A DNA stretch of 30,941 bases, from contig JBKPAF010000003.1 in the NCBI GenBank assembly GCA_046726275.1, forward strand, positions 1 to 30,941, written 5' to 3'. The position numbers were made by a program, and so were the translations under genes. The stretch comes from DASXTW01 sp046726275. GTDB lineage: Bacteria; Actinomycetota; UBA4738. Of the stretch, positions 6,138 through 13,422 are shown piece after piece; within the stretch, counting starts at the first letter, position 1, and every line of letters starts with the position of its first letter. Below the pieces are notes generated by a model. It had not been told where the DNA came from. It saw nothing but the letters and a program-made list of their open reading frames with translations, and made no database searches.

Positions 6138-7526
6138 GGAGACGCGCACGGACAGGACGGGGGCCAGGTGCTCGGCCACGGTCGACCAGCTGGCCCCCCC
6201 GTCGGCCGACCCGAAGACCTCGCCTGACTCCGCCCCGAAGTACAGCCCGAGGGGATCCTTTCCGTCGTGGCCGAAGGCCTGGCGGAGCACGGTGAGGTAG
6301 GCCCCGTCCTGCGGAAGTCCCTTCCCCAGCTCGGTCCACGTCTCGCCTCGATCGGTCGTCTCGTAGACGCCAAGCCGGCCCTCCGGCGTCACCCGGTCGA
6401 AATCGCCGCGCAGCGGGATGACGAAGGCCCGGTCGGGATCGTTGGGGTCCGCCACCAGAGGGAACCCGAAGTCGGAGGGCAGCCCCCCATCTGATCCGAT
6501 GTCCACCCAGCTCTCTCCCGCGTCGTCCGAGCGGTATACGCCGCCATGGAACTGCATGTAGAGCGTGGTGGGCTCCAGAGGAGCCCGGTGCATGTTGTGG
6601 ACACACAGATCGACCGCGCCCTCTCTAGCCTCCTCGGGCAGGTACCGAGCCACCAGGCCCTTGTTTCCCCGGCGCCACGACCCACCGCCATCCTCGGAGA
6701 GCCACACCCCGGCAGCGGAGATGCCGATGGCGAGACGGTCCGGTTCGCCCGGCCACGGGCAGATCGAGTGAAGACAGAGCCCACCGGCTCCCGGGTTCCA
6801 GCTCGGCCGGCTGGGTTCGTCCCACAGGCCGCGATTCAGCTGCCAGGTCCGGCCGCCGTCCTCGCTCTTGAACAGGGCCGCGGGGGCTACGCCCGCCCAG
6901 AGGACGTCGTTTTCCTGGCCGGGGTGGATCACCCAGATCCGCTCCAGGGAGCTCTCCGAATCCTCCGGGAATGCCGGGCCCGTCGCCTGGTCCCATTCGC
7001 CCAGCGGGTCCTGGGTGTAGTACAGACGCGGTCCGAACTGCCCGTGCGTGACCGAGGCGTAGTAGGTGCCGGTCCTCGGATCTCGCAGGGCGAACTCGAC
7101 GGCCACACCACTGAACTTCCGCGCCACCTGCTCCATGGGCCCGCCTCGTAGCCCCCGGAGGATGAATAGTCCCTTCTGGGTACCGACCAGCAGCTCCGCC
7201 TCCTCCGCGGGATCTGGCCAGACACTCTGGAGTTGCGTTTCGGTATCCGGTTCAGCCACTTCGACGGCACCTCCGGAAATCGCGGGGAGCACGTGGATCT
7301 GGTCGGTCGCCGAGACCGGGGCCTCGAGTCCGGCCCGCTCGCCGTTCAGGAACAACGTGACGTGGGGGCGCACACGCCCTCGCTCATCGACCACCCAGCC
7401 GGTCAGCTTCGGGTGGGAGGCTTCGAGCTTCGAAATGACCTCCCGGAGGGTCGCGCCCTCGATCTCGAGCGCACTTTGGCCACCGGCCAGCTCGCGGAGG
7501 GGTGGACGAAGCAACACCTTGGGCAT
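6132..7526 (-). CDS. MoaD/ThiS-like domain fused to a BNR/sortilin-type beta-propeller
   Basis: This is a single 464-residue frame. Residues 1-86 are a ubiquitin-like sulfur-carrier domain of the MoaD/ThiS/CysO type: VLLRPPLRELAGG at the start, PHVTLFLNGE, and IHVLPAISGG, which is where such carriers normally end. The protein instead continues through a linker into a propeller (about 105-464) with repeated Asp-box-like motifs such as SEDGGRTW, SEDGGGSW, SDDAGESW, TTDRGETW and SADGGASW. There is no signal peptide, so it is cytoplasmic. Sulfur carriers need a free C-terminal Gly-Gly, so either the domain is processed or it no longer carries sulfur. The start is leaderless (TAGACT-N6-ATG). Domains are clear; function is unknown. 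Confidence 0.85.
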   Translation of the reverse strand: MPKVLLRPPLRELAGGQSALEIEGATLREVISKLEASHPKLTGWVVDERGRVRPHVTLFLNGERAGLEAPVSATDQIHVLPAISGGAVEVAEPDTETQLQSVWPDPAEEAELLVGTQKGLFILRGLRGGPMEQVARKFSGVAVEFALRDPRTGTYYASVTHGQFGPRLYYTQDPLGEWDQATGPAFPEDSESSLERIWVIHPGQENDVLWAGVAPAALFKSEDGGRTWQLNRGLWDEPSRPSWNPGAGGLCLHSICPWPGEPDRLAIGISAAGVWLSEDGGGSWRRGNKGLVARYLPEEAREGAVDLCVHNMHRAPLEPTTLYMQFHGGVYRSDDAGESWVDIGSDGGLPSDFGFPLVADPNDPDRAFVIPLRGDFDRVTPEGRLGVYETTDRGETWTELGKGLPQDGAYLTVLRQAFGHDGKDPLGLYFGAESGEVFGSADGGASWSTVAEHLAPVLSVRVSA

Positions 7527-7532
7527 GACGAA

Positions 7533-7538
7533 AGTCTA
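7533..7538 (-). promoter_or_regulatory. -10 element of a leaderless promoter (TAGACT)
   Basis: On the minus strand, TAGACT lies exactly 6 bases before the ATG at 7526. Confidence 0.55.
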
Positions 7539-7616
7539 ATGCCCGCGCCCAAGAGCGCGAACCTGTGACCGCCTCCCGACTCTCGTGCGCCAGACCTAGC
7601 GCGAGTTCCTGGAGCT

Positions 7617-8072
7617 TCAGCCTGGGCGAAAGGGAGGCAGACCGTCACCGGGCTCGGAGATCGGGACGAGTTCGGCGTCGATGAGGGAGGCCAGCTCTTT
7701 CGAAAGACGATTCAGCCCCTCCCGATCCCACGACTCCACGAGGTCGAGGACGGAGCCGTCCGGGGCGACGAGAACGGTCGTGGGGACTGCTCGGATCCCG
7801 TAGGCATCGGACACCTGATACGGAGGTAGGTCGGCCACGGTTGGGAATCCGAGCCCGTAGGTCCGGTCGAACTCGACCAGCTTCTCTTCCGGATCCTGGC
7901 CGATCCCCCGGATGCGACCCGGGTAGGCCTCCTCGAAGCGCCGCGCGGGTGACGCGGCCATCTGGCACACGGGGCAGGTCACCTTGTAGAAGAACAGAGC
8001 GGTCGGTCCCGAGGAGAAGTCGATCCCGGGGATGGGGGGCGCCACGGAGCCGATCGGCAACGGTTCGTCCAC
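7617..8072 (-). CDS. Thioredoxin-fold protein (AhpC/TSA- or TlpA-like) with CPVC motif
   Basis: This 151-residue protein has the thioredoxin fold with a redox motif at residues 33-36 in FFYKVTCPVCQMA, and the cis-Pro loop RAVPTTVLVAPDGSV. It lacks a signal peptide and membrane segment, so it should act in the cytoplasm, probably as a thiol-disulfide reductase or peroxide-reducing partner. The start is GTG at 8072, preceded by TAGGCT 6 bases upstream, making a leaderless start likely. It is transcribed in the same direction as the MoaD-propeller gene but 90 bases lie between them and that gene has its own -10 box. The natural partner is unknown. Confidence 0.82.
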   Translation of the reverse strand: MDEPLPIGSVAPPIPGIDFSSGPTALFFYKVTCPVCQMAASPARRFEEAYPGRIRGIGQDPEEKLVEFDRTYGLGFPTVADLPPYQVSDAYGIRAVPTTVLVAPDGSVLDLVESWDREGLNRLSKELASLIDAELVPISEPGDGLPPFRPG

Positions 8073-8078
8073 GAATCC

Positions 8079-8084
8079 AGCCTA
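8079..8084 (-). promoter_or_regulatory. -10 element of a leaderless promoter (TAGGCT)
   Basis: TAGGCT on the minus strand is 6 bases before the GTG start at 8072; this spacing supports the GTG as the start. Confidence 0.55.
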
Positions 8085-8148
8085 GACCATCTGGCCTCGC
8101 TGACCGCGCGGGGTTTGTCCGGGAGCGCTCCTGATGGAATGCTTGGCG

Positions 8149-8178
8149 TTGACGAAGGCTTCGTCCCCTGCTCACACT
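8149..8178 (+). promoter_or_regulatory. Weak candidate promoter for the gene at 8199
   Basis: TTGACG (8149-8154), an 18-base spacer and CACACT (8173-8178) lie just upstream of an AGGAGGG ribosome binding site. The -10 box has only the conserved A and T, so this is tentative. Confidence 0.3.
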
Positions 8179-8198
8179 GCTTCACCCAGGAGGGCACA

Positions 8199-8564
8199 TT
8201 GACCGATTCGGCGATGTTCATCCGGTGGGGAGCGACCGCGCCCGGCCGAGAGAGGAAGTCCGTGGAGTTGTTCGGGGAATCGCTCAAGTTCCTCGTCGGC
8301 CTGGTCACCTCGGGCCGGATCGCGTCGGTAGAGCCCTTCTTCCTCCAGCCCCACGGCGGGGACCTGGAGGGATTCTTCATCGTCCGAGGGGACCGGGCGG
8401 AGCTGAACAAGATCAGGAGCGAGGACGAGTTCCAGCGCCTCCAGGTCAGGGCCCAGGCGGTCGTTCAGAACTTCGGGGTCATCGAGGCCATCACCGGGGA
8501 GGACCTGAACAAGCACATGGCCTGGTTCACGGAGGCGGCCCGGGAGGTCGGCAGCCCCGGCTGA
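8199..8564 (+). CDS. Conserved hypothetical protein, possible YCII/dimeric alpha-beta barrel-like
   Basis: The frame could begin earlier, but AGGAGGG at 8188-8194 points to the TTG at 8199; the next choice is the ATG at 8214, 19 bases from the ribosome binding site. From 8199 the protein has 121 residues. It contains FIRWGATAPGRERKSVELF, a central QPHGGDLEGFFIVRG and a C-terminal helix, a pattern I know from small actinobacterial proteins of unknown function. The compact beta-alpha-beta layout suggests a ferredoxin-like barrel, which is inference. It converges on the propeller gene with only 6 bases between stops. No partner gene suggests a role. Confidence 0.7.
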   Translation: MTDSAMFIRWGATAPGRERKSVELFGESLKFLVGLVTSGRIASVEPFFLQPHGGDLEGFFIVRGDRAELNKIRSEDEFQRLQVRAQAVVQNFGVIEAITGEDLNKHMAWFTEAAREVGSPG

Positions 8565-8577
8565 GGACCCCTAGCCG
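8558..8577. terminator. Short hairpin across two convergent stops
   Basis: CGGCT-G-AGG pairs with CCT-AGCCG around the loop ACC, covering both stop codons. The stem is 8 bp with one bulge and has no U-tract; its role in termination is tentative. Confidence 0.3.
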
Positions 8578-10178
8578 TCCCCGATCCCGTAGATCCCGCC
8601 GTCCCGGGTCCCCACCCAGATCATCCCGTCCCACACCGCCGGCGTTGACTCGATGCAACCGCCGAGCTTCAGGCGCCAGATCTCCCTGGGCTTCCTGCTC
8701 GGGTTCGAGATGTCGAAGTTGTGCAGGTAGCCGTTGCAGTCCCCCACCAGGATCTGGTCGTCGATAGGAACGGCAGAGGTCCACGTGGGCCCGGGCACCT
8801 TCTTCCGCCACCGGATCTTCCCGGTCTCCTGATCCACTGCCACCAGCGCCCCAGCCGTGTCCATCACATACACCGTGCCCTTGTACAGGGCCGGGGTCCC
8901 CAGGATCCCGCCGTCCGGATAGAACCCACCGATCTGGACGTCCCACACCACCGGCTTGTCCGGCCGGCGCGGATCCAGCTTCACCAGGCTGCCTATCTGG
9001 TGCGAGCGTTTCTGGGGCCGGCTCTGCACGTTGAACGACGCATGCCTGGCCGCGTACAGGAACCCGTCCCGGTCGATGACGATCGACGCGTCGGTCTCGT
9101 CCCCGTTCCAGAAGCGGAACACACGCCGGTACGCCGTTCCGCCCCGCAGGATGTCGCGGATGTCCCACCCCTGCACAAGGCCACCCGAGTTGGCGAAGTA
9201 GGCGACTCCGTTCCGGAAGGCGACGGAGTTCTCGATCGACACGGCATTGTCCCCCAGTTCCCGGAGCTGCTTCTGGTCCCAGCCCGGCACCCGGAGCTTG
9301 ATCTTCGGGTTCACCTGGACCAGCCCGTTCCGGTCGTAACGGCGGTTCAGCTTCACCACGTAGAACCACGAGTTCTCCCCGCCCACCAGCATGTAATCCC
9401 CCACGATCAGGGCGGCGCCGTCCCAGTCGTCGTTCCAGACCCGCTTGGGCACGCTCGTGTGCGAGTTCATCTTCCACAGAACCGTGGGCTTGGCCCGGTC
9501 CAGGGCCACGACCCGGAAGTAGTTGTCGCGAGAGCCCGCGTAGTAGAGGGGATAGCCATCGGGGTCGCTCGTGGCTGATCCCTTGGCCAGGTCGCCGGTC
9601 ACCAGCTCGGGGTGGACCGGGTCACCCGTCGCTCCATCCAGGAAGTGGTAGTGCCCGTCGTACGCGCCGATCCGGACCTCGACGGCTCCCCCCTTGTGCA
9701 CGATCACGTTGGGCTGGCCCGTCCAGCCGGTCCCGCACCACACCTTCGTCTGTCCGAGGTTGTTCGAGCTGCTGCACAGCCCTCCCGTCGAGGGATATCT
9801 CCACAGGACCTTGGGATCCTTCGGGAGAGGTCCCTGGCCGTAGTACGACCTGCTGGCGTTGCCGCGGAAGGTGGTCAGGCCCTGGAACTTGGTGTTGATG
9901 GGGCCCGGAGTGGGCTCCGTGGTGGCCGGCGGCTGGGTCGCGGCGGGGTTCGTGGCGGGTCTGGTCGCACCCGACGCTCTCGGGGCCCCGGAGGACGGTT
10001 GGAGGCCCTCCGATCGCTTGGTCTCGCCGAACAGCGAGTCCACCACCCCGGAGCGCCACACGACCACGCCGAGCGTCAGGAGCAGAAGCACCGCCACCAG
10101 GCGCCGAAAGCCGTACCGGGGACGCCGGCGATGGCTGGGAGGTCCTCCCCGCGGCGGCGCCTCCAACAGTCGGCTCAC
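8571..10178 (-). CDS. Membrane-anchored PQQ-type beta-propeller protein
   Basis: From GTG at 10178 the protein has 535 residues. GGAGAG lies 8 bases upstream of this GTG, and longer versions of the frame would run into the upstream VanY-like gene. A basic N-terminus is followed by one membrane segment at about residues 26-43 (LVAVLLLLTLGVVVW), then a Pro/Thr-rich linker and a propeller with PQQ/quinoprotein-like blades, for example VDQETGKIRWRKKVPG and DGMIWVGTRDGGIYG near the end. The orientation suggests the propeller lies outside the membrane. Such proteins may bind quinone cofactors or serve as scaffolds; catalytic residues of alcohol dehydrogenases are not evident. It lies 34 bases downstream of the VanY-like gene and is probably cotranscribed. 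Confidence 0.82.
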   Translation of the reverse strand: MSRLLEAPPRGGPPSHRRRPRYGFRRLVAVLLLLTLGVVVWRSGVVDSLFGETKRSEGLQPSSGAPRASGATRPATNPAATQPPATTEPTPGPINTKFQGLTTFRGNASRSYYGQGPLPKDPKVLWRYPSTGGLCSSSNNLGQTKVWCGTGWTGQPNVIVHKGGAVEVRIGAYDGHYHFLDGATGDPVHPELVTGDLAKGSATSDPDGYPLYYAGSRDNYFRVVALDRAKPTVLWKMNSHTSVPKRVWNDDWDGAALIVGDYMLVGGENSWFYVVKLNRRYDRNGLVQVNPKIKLRVPGWDQKQLRELGDNAVSIENSVAFRNGVAYFANSGGLVQGWDIRDILRGGTAYRRVFRFWNGDETDASIVIDRDGFLYAARHASFNVQSRPQKRSHQIGSLVKLDPRRPDKPVVWDVQIGGFYPDGGILGTPALYKGTVYVMDTAGALVAVDQETGKIRWRKKVPGPTWTSAVPIDDQILVGDCNGYLHNFDISNPSRKPREIWRLKLGGCIESTPAVWDGMIWVGTRDGGIYGIGDG

Positions 10179-10212
10179 GATCGAAACTCTCCGAAACCCG
10201 GCATCCGGGTGG

Positions 10213-11067
10213 TCATGGTATCGGAGACGCCCCTCGTTTTTGCTCGTTCCACAGGAACTCCCGCACAGTGAGACCGGACGCGTGGATGCGCGCGGCGATG
10301 GTCCGACCGAAGTATCGGTAGTGCCACGGCTCGTTGCCGTAGCACGTGATGTCCTCGAGACCACGCGGGTAGCTTTGGATGAACCCGAAACGCCACGCGT
10401 TGGCGGTCACCCACTTCCCTGTCGACGTCCGGTCCCAGTTCTCAGTGACGTCGGGGCGACCGGCCGATTTGAAGTCGACCGCCGTGCCAAGCTGATGCTC
10501 GGAGTGTCCGGGGCGAGCGGTCTTGGCGAGGGCCTGCTGCCGGCCCAGGTCGTCGACCCGGCGGTCGAACAGCGATTCCTGCTGGTCGTAGCTACGGTAG
10601 GCGGCCACGATGTCGATCGGGGTCTCGTTCCCCGCGGCCGCCTCTCGCAGGGCCGCCAGGTCGTCGATCAACTCCGCGCGGACAAATAACGAACCCTTGA
10701 ACCCGGCCTCGCTGATGGGCCTCAGGCCCGGCGGAACATAGGCCCGGCGAAGACGGTAGATGGTATCCACCAGCGTGAGCTGCCACTCGTCGTAGCCCGT
10801 AAACGCGGCGAACCGGTTGCCATGGGCGCATGAAGGTGGGGGGACCGGCGTGGGGCTCGCGGAGGGAGAGGGAGCGCCGGTACCTTGCGTCACCGCGCTG
10901 CTTCCGCCACCTGAATCGAAGAGGGAGACGAAACCCGAGATCAGCCGGGACACCAGCGCAACGGCAAGGATCACGACCACAGCGGCCACGATCCGGCGGA
11001 GCGTGTAGTTGGGCCGCCTCGGGGCAGCGGAACGGATCCTGGAAGCGGGGCGACGATCCCTGTTCAC
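10213..11067 (-). CDS. VanY-like D-alanyl-D-alanine carboxypeptidase, M15 family
   Basis: This 284-residue protein would trim the terminal D-Ala from cell-wall peptides. A basic N-terminus precedes a single membrane anchor at about residues 26-43, then a Ser/Pro-rich linker and the M15 peptidase domain. Zinc and catalytic motifs are present: AAYRSYDQQ (R158), SEHQLGTAVD (H191, D198) and EPWHYR (E246, H249). The start is GTG at 11067 with TATGCT 9 bases upstream. The divergent macrodomain gene begins only 44 bases away. It is likely an envelope enzyme; VanY-like sequences in such genomes are normally housekeeping and do not by themselves indicate vancomycin resistance. Confidence 0.92.
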   Translation of the reverse strand: MNRDRRPASRIRSAAPRRPNYTLRRIVAAVVVILAVALVSRLISGFVSLFDSGGGSSAVTQGTGAPSPSASPTPVPPPSCAHGNRFAAFTGYDEWQLTLVDTIYRLRRAYVPPGLRPISEAGFKGSLFVRAELIDDLAALREAAAGNETPIDIVAAYRSYDQQESLFDRRVDDLGRQQALAKTARPGHSEHQLGTAVDFKSAGRPDVTENWDRTSTGKWVTANAWRFGFIQSYPRGLEDITCYGNEPWHYRYFGRTIAARIHASGLTVREFLWNEQKRGASPIP

Positions 11068-11076
11068 GCGGGCTAG

Positions 11077-11082
11077 AGCATA
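11077..11082 (-). promoter_or_regulatory. -10 element for the VanY-like gene (TATGCT)
   Basis: TATGCT on the minus strand is 9 bases before the GTG start at 11067, giving a leaderless or nearly leaderless transcript. Confidence 0.45.
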
Positions 11083-11111
11083 CGGGGGCTTAGAGGGCAG
11101 AATGAGACGCG

Positions 11112-11645
11112 ATGCGGATCGAGCTGGTGCAGGGAGACATCACCCGCGAGAAGGTCGATGCCGTAGTCAACGCGGCCAATTCCTCGCTGATGGGGGGCGG
11201 AGGCGTTGATGGCGCGATCCACCGCCGCGGCGGCCCCGAGATCTTGCGCGAATGCAGACGGATCCGGGCCGAGAGGTATCCGGATGGACTGCCGACGGGA
11301 CACGCCGTGGCCACCACCGCGGGGAACCTCCCCGCAAGGTGGGTGATCCACACGGTCGGGCCCGTGTACGCCGGGTCCGAAGACCGCGCACCGCTTCTCG
11401 CCCGGTGCCACACCGCATCGCTCGAGGTGGCGGACGACCTCGGTGCCCGAAGCGTGGCCTTTCCCGCGATCTCGACCGGCGTCTACGGGTATCCGCTGGA
11501 ACCGGCCGCCCGCGTGGCGATCGGCGCCGTCAGGGAGGCCCCCACCGGCGTGGAGGAGGTTCGTTTCGTGCTCTTCGACGAAGCGGCCTATCAAGCGTTC
11601 GAACGAGCGCTGATCTCGAGCCAGGAAGGTGGGATGGCGAGCTAG
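11112..11645 (+). CDS. Macrodomain protein, probable O-acetyl-ADP-ribose deacetylase
   Basis: This 177-residue protein is a stand-alone macrodomain of the MacroD/YmdB type, which hydrolyses O-acetyl-ADP-ribose and can remove ADP-ribose from acidic residues. Visible motifs are VNAANSSLMGGGGVDGAIHR (ADP-ribose-binding and catalytic region) and the phosphate loop AISTGVYGYP. It starts with MRIELVQGDIT, typical of the N-terminus. No good ribosome binding site precedes the ATG at 11112, so it may also be leaderless. The stop codon shares a CTAG with the stop of the convergent hydrolase gene. No ADP-ribosyltransferase gene is visible nearby. Confidence 0.93.
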   Translation: MRIELVQGDITREKVDAVVNAANSSLMGGGGVDGAIHRRGGPEILRECRRIRAERYPDGLPTGHAVATTAGNLPARWVIHTVGPVYAGSEDRAPLLARCHTASLEVADDLGARSVAFPAISTGVYGYPLEPAARVAIGAVREAPTGVEEVRFVLFDEAAYQAFERALISSQEGGMAS

Positions 11646-12847
11646 CTCGCGGGGATCCGTTCGAAGAAGGTCGTGAGCAGCTCGAGCGTCTCCTTGGTCG
11701 CCTCGAACTGCGGCACGTGCCCCACTCCCGGAAGGACCACCAGCTCGGAGTTGGGCAGGTGCTGGGCAAGTCGGACCGCCAGCCTGGGAGGGACCAGCCG
11801 ATCCTGTTCGCCGAAGATGATGAGCGCTGGCTGCTTGATCCGCCGCAGGGAGGCGAAGAAGGACTCAGGCCGTTCCATGACGATATGCCTCAGCGTGGAA
11901 AAGAAGGCCATCCTCGCCACGGAGCTGCGATAGATGCGGATGAACTCGTTCGCCGCGGCGGCGTATCCGCCATGGGGCATCCGATCCGGACGGGCGAACA
12001 GCCGCCGGATCATCAGCTCCATCCATCGCTCGCGGAGCGGGACCGGGAGGGCTCCGATCTCCGTCGGGAACACGCGGGTGAACCCCATTAGGTATCGCCA
12101 TCGCAACCCGGGGATGGACGGATCCAGCAGCGCCAGGCCGGCCACCCTCCCCGGGGATCGAAGGGCCAGCTCGAGCGTGACCCGGCCACCGAGCGAGTTG
12201 CCCACGAGTACGGGCCGCTCCACCTCGAGCTCATCCATCAGGCGCCGGACGACGCGAGCGTAGAAGCGGGGAGTGTATTCATGCCTCGGCTTGTCGGACT
12301 CCCCGTGCCCGGGCAGGTCGGGAACGATGACCCGATACCGCTCCGCGAGTGGTGCGAGGAGGGGAAGCCACGTGATCTTCGAGCCCCCTAGTCCGTGAAG
12401 GAGAACGATCGGGCGGCCCTTCCCCAACACGTAGGACGAGAGGGTCAGCCCGTCTGACCGGACCTCGAGTTGTTCCATGTCCGAGGCTTTCCTCGTACGC
12501 CGATACCGCCGAAACAGGGTCTCCAGGCGAACCGCGAGGTCGATATTCCCGTGCGCGGTCAGCTTGCCCTCCAGGAAAGCCTGTCCTCCTGTGATCAGCC
12601 CCCCGTCGATCGCCAGCCAGGTGCGCGGCTCGGTCGAGATGATCGTCTGGGGAGCGTCGCCGGGCCCCTCCCGGACGGTGCATCCGTGATTGGCCACCGA
12701 GATGGCGAAGGGCTTCCCGCCCACTCGAAGCTCCCACTCAGCGGCGAGGCCGTCGGCTGATTCCCCTTTGAAGCGGCTGGGGAGTGACAGAACACGTCGC
12801 CGCGCGAGCTCCATCGGGCCAGGAGCCCGTTCGGACTTCGTTGCCAT
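11642..12847 (-). CDS. SCP2-like domain fused to an alpha/beta hydrolase
   Basis: This 401-residue protein has two parts. Residues 1 to about 115 look like an SCP2 sterol-binding domain (FKGESADGLAAEWELRVGG, then WLAIDGGLITGGQAFLEGKL). Residues about 125-401 are an alpha/beta hydrolase with HGLGG at the oxyanion turn (151-155), the nucleophile elbow GNSLGG (S218), the acid D349 in GEQDRL and the base H377 in GVGHVP. It probably hydrolyses a lipid-like ester delivered by, or held in, the SCP2 domain; the substrate is inference. The stop overlaps that of the convergent macrodomain gene in one CTAG. TAGATT lies 9 bases before the ATG at 12847. Confidence 0.88.
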   Translation of the reverse strand: MATKSERAPGPMELARRRVLSLPSRFKGESADGLAAEWELRVGGKPFAISVANHGCTVREGPGDAPQTIISTEPRTWLAIDGGLITGGQAFLEGKLTAHGNIDLAVRLETLFRRYRRTRKASDMEQLEVRSDGLTLSSYVLGKGRPIVLLHGLGGSKITWLPLLAPLAERYRVIVPDLPGHGESDKPRHEYTPRFYARVVRRLMDELEVERPVLVGNSLGGRVTLELALRSPGRVAGLALLDPSIPGLRWRYLMGFTRVFPTEIGALPVPLRERWMELMIRRLFARPDRMPHGGYAAAANEFIRIYRSSVARMAFFSTLRHIVMERPESFFASLRRIKQPALIIFGEQDRLVPPRLAVRLAQHLPNSELVVLPGVGHVPQFEATKETLELLTTFFERIPAS

Positions 12848-12856
12848 CGAGCGGTC

Positions 12857-12862
12857 AATCTA
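12857..12862 (-). promoter_or_regulatory. -10 element for the SCP2-hydrolase gene (TAGATT)
   Basis: TAGATT on the minus strand is 9 bases before the ATG at 12847. No consensus -35 box is found at the expected distance on that strand. Confidence 0.45.
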
Positions 12863-12921
12863 CCCTGCGCTTGGCTCCCTTGACAGCGGGGTGAAACCCC
12901 GACCCGGTGCGGCCCCAACTG

Positions 12922-12950
12922 TTGAGGTTGGGCGCTTCAGCGAATACCCT
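12922..12950 (+). promoter_or_regulatory. Promoter for the PAS-MBL genes
   Basis: TTGAGG at 12922-12927, a 17-base spacer and TACCCT at 12945-12950 make a good sigma-70-type promoter. It would give a leader of about 46 bases that carries the GGAGGA ribosome binding site, so this gene is not leaderless. Confidence 0.55.
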
Positions 12951-13002
12951 TGCCGAGCTTCAGGCGCCCGGCTCGCCGGTCGAGGGGAATGGAGGAAGTT
13001 CG

Positions 13003-13422
13003 ATGAGGCAGAAGGATCTGGTCCTCATCCTGGCCAGGGATTTGGCGGACAAGCTCGCTTCGGCGGCATTCGTGGTAGACCGGGAGGGGACCCTCGTCTA
13101 CTTCAACGAGCGGAGCAGCGAGATCCTGGGGCGAACCTTCGCCGAGGTGGGCGAGATGAAGATGGACGAATGGGCGACGACCTTCGCACCGACTACGCTC
13201 GATGGCAAACCCATCGCTCGCGACGACATCCCTCTGGTGCGCGCCATCAACGAGCAGGCACCCACCCACGACAAGGTTCGACTCGTGAGTACGGACGGTC
13301 GTCCCACGCAGATCGCGGTGACGGCCCTGCCGCTGTTCTCCCGGAAGGACGAGTTCGTGGGTGCCGTGGCGGTGTTTTGGGAACACGACGAGTCCGAGCA
13401 GGGAGGCCGAGCCGAGCCGTGA
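13003..13422 (+). CDS. Single PAS domain protein
   Basis: From the ATG at 13003 this is a 139-residue protein. GGAGGA at 12991-12996, 6 bases upstream, decides this start. It is almost entirely one PAS domain: LASAAFVVDREGTLVYFNE, then SSEILGRTFAEVGE, and the final strands IAVTALPLF and FVGAVAVFWEH. There is no kinase, cyclase or DNA-binding part, so it must act through a partner protein. The stop overlaps the GTG start of the metallo-beta-lactamase-fold gene (GTGA), implying coupled translation and perhaps that the two proteins work together. The ligand is unknown. Confidence 0.88.
   Translation: MRQKDLVLILARDLADKLASAAFVVDREGTLVYFNERSSEILGRTFAEVGEMKMDEWATTFAPTTLDGKPIARDDIPLVRAINEQAPTHDKVRLVSTDGRPTQIAVTALPLFSRKDEFVGAVAVFWEHDESEQGGRAEP

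Noticed and set aside
4849..6606. Long minus-strand frame across the rhomboid gene
   Set aside because: Arg/Gly/Pro-rich shadow frame in GC-rich DNA, antisense to the well-supported rhomboid gene and to its neighbours.
10213..11067. VanY-like gene as a glycopeptide-resistance element
   Set aside because: No vanHAX or vanRS genes are nearby; M15 carboxypeptidases are common cell-wall enzymes.
12880..12885. Perfect TTGACA box
   Set aside because: No acceptable -10 element lies 16-19 bases downstream on the plus strand; the better promoter for the PAS gene is at 12922-12950.
12690..13418. In-frame upstream extension of the MBL gene
   Set aside because: It runs antisense to the SCP2-hydrolase gene and across the PAS gene; GTG at 13419 overlaps the PAS stop and begins the family sequence.
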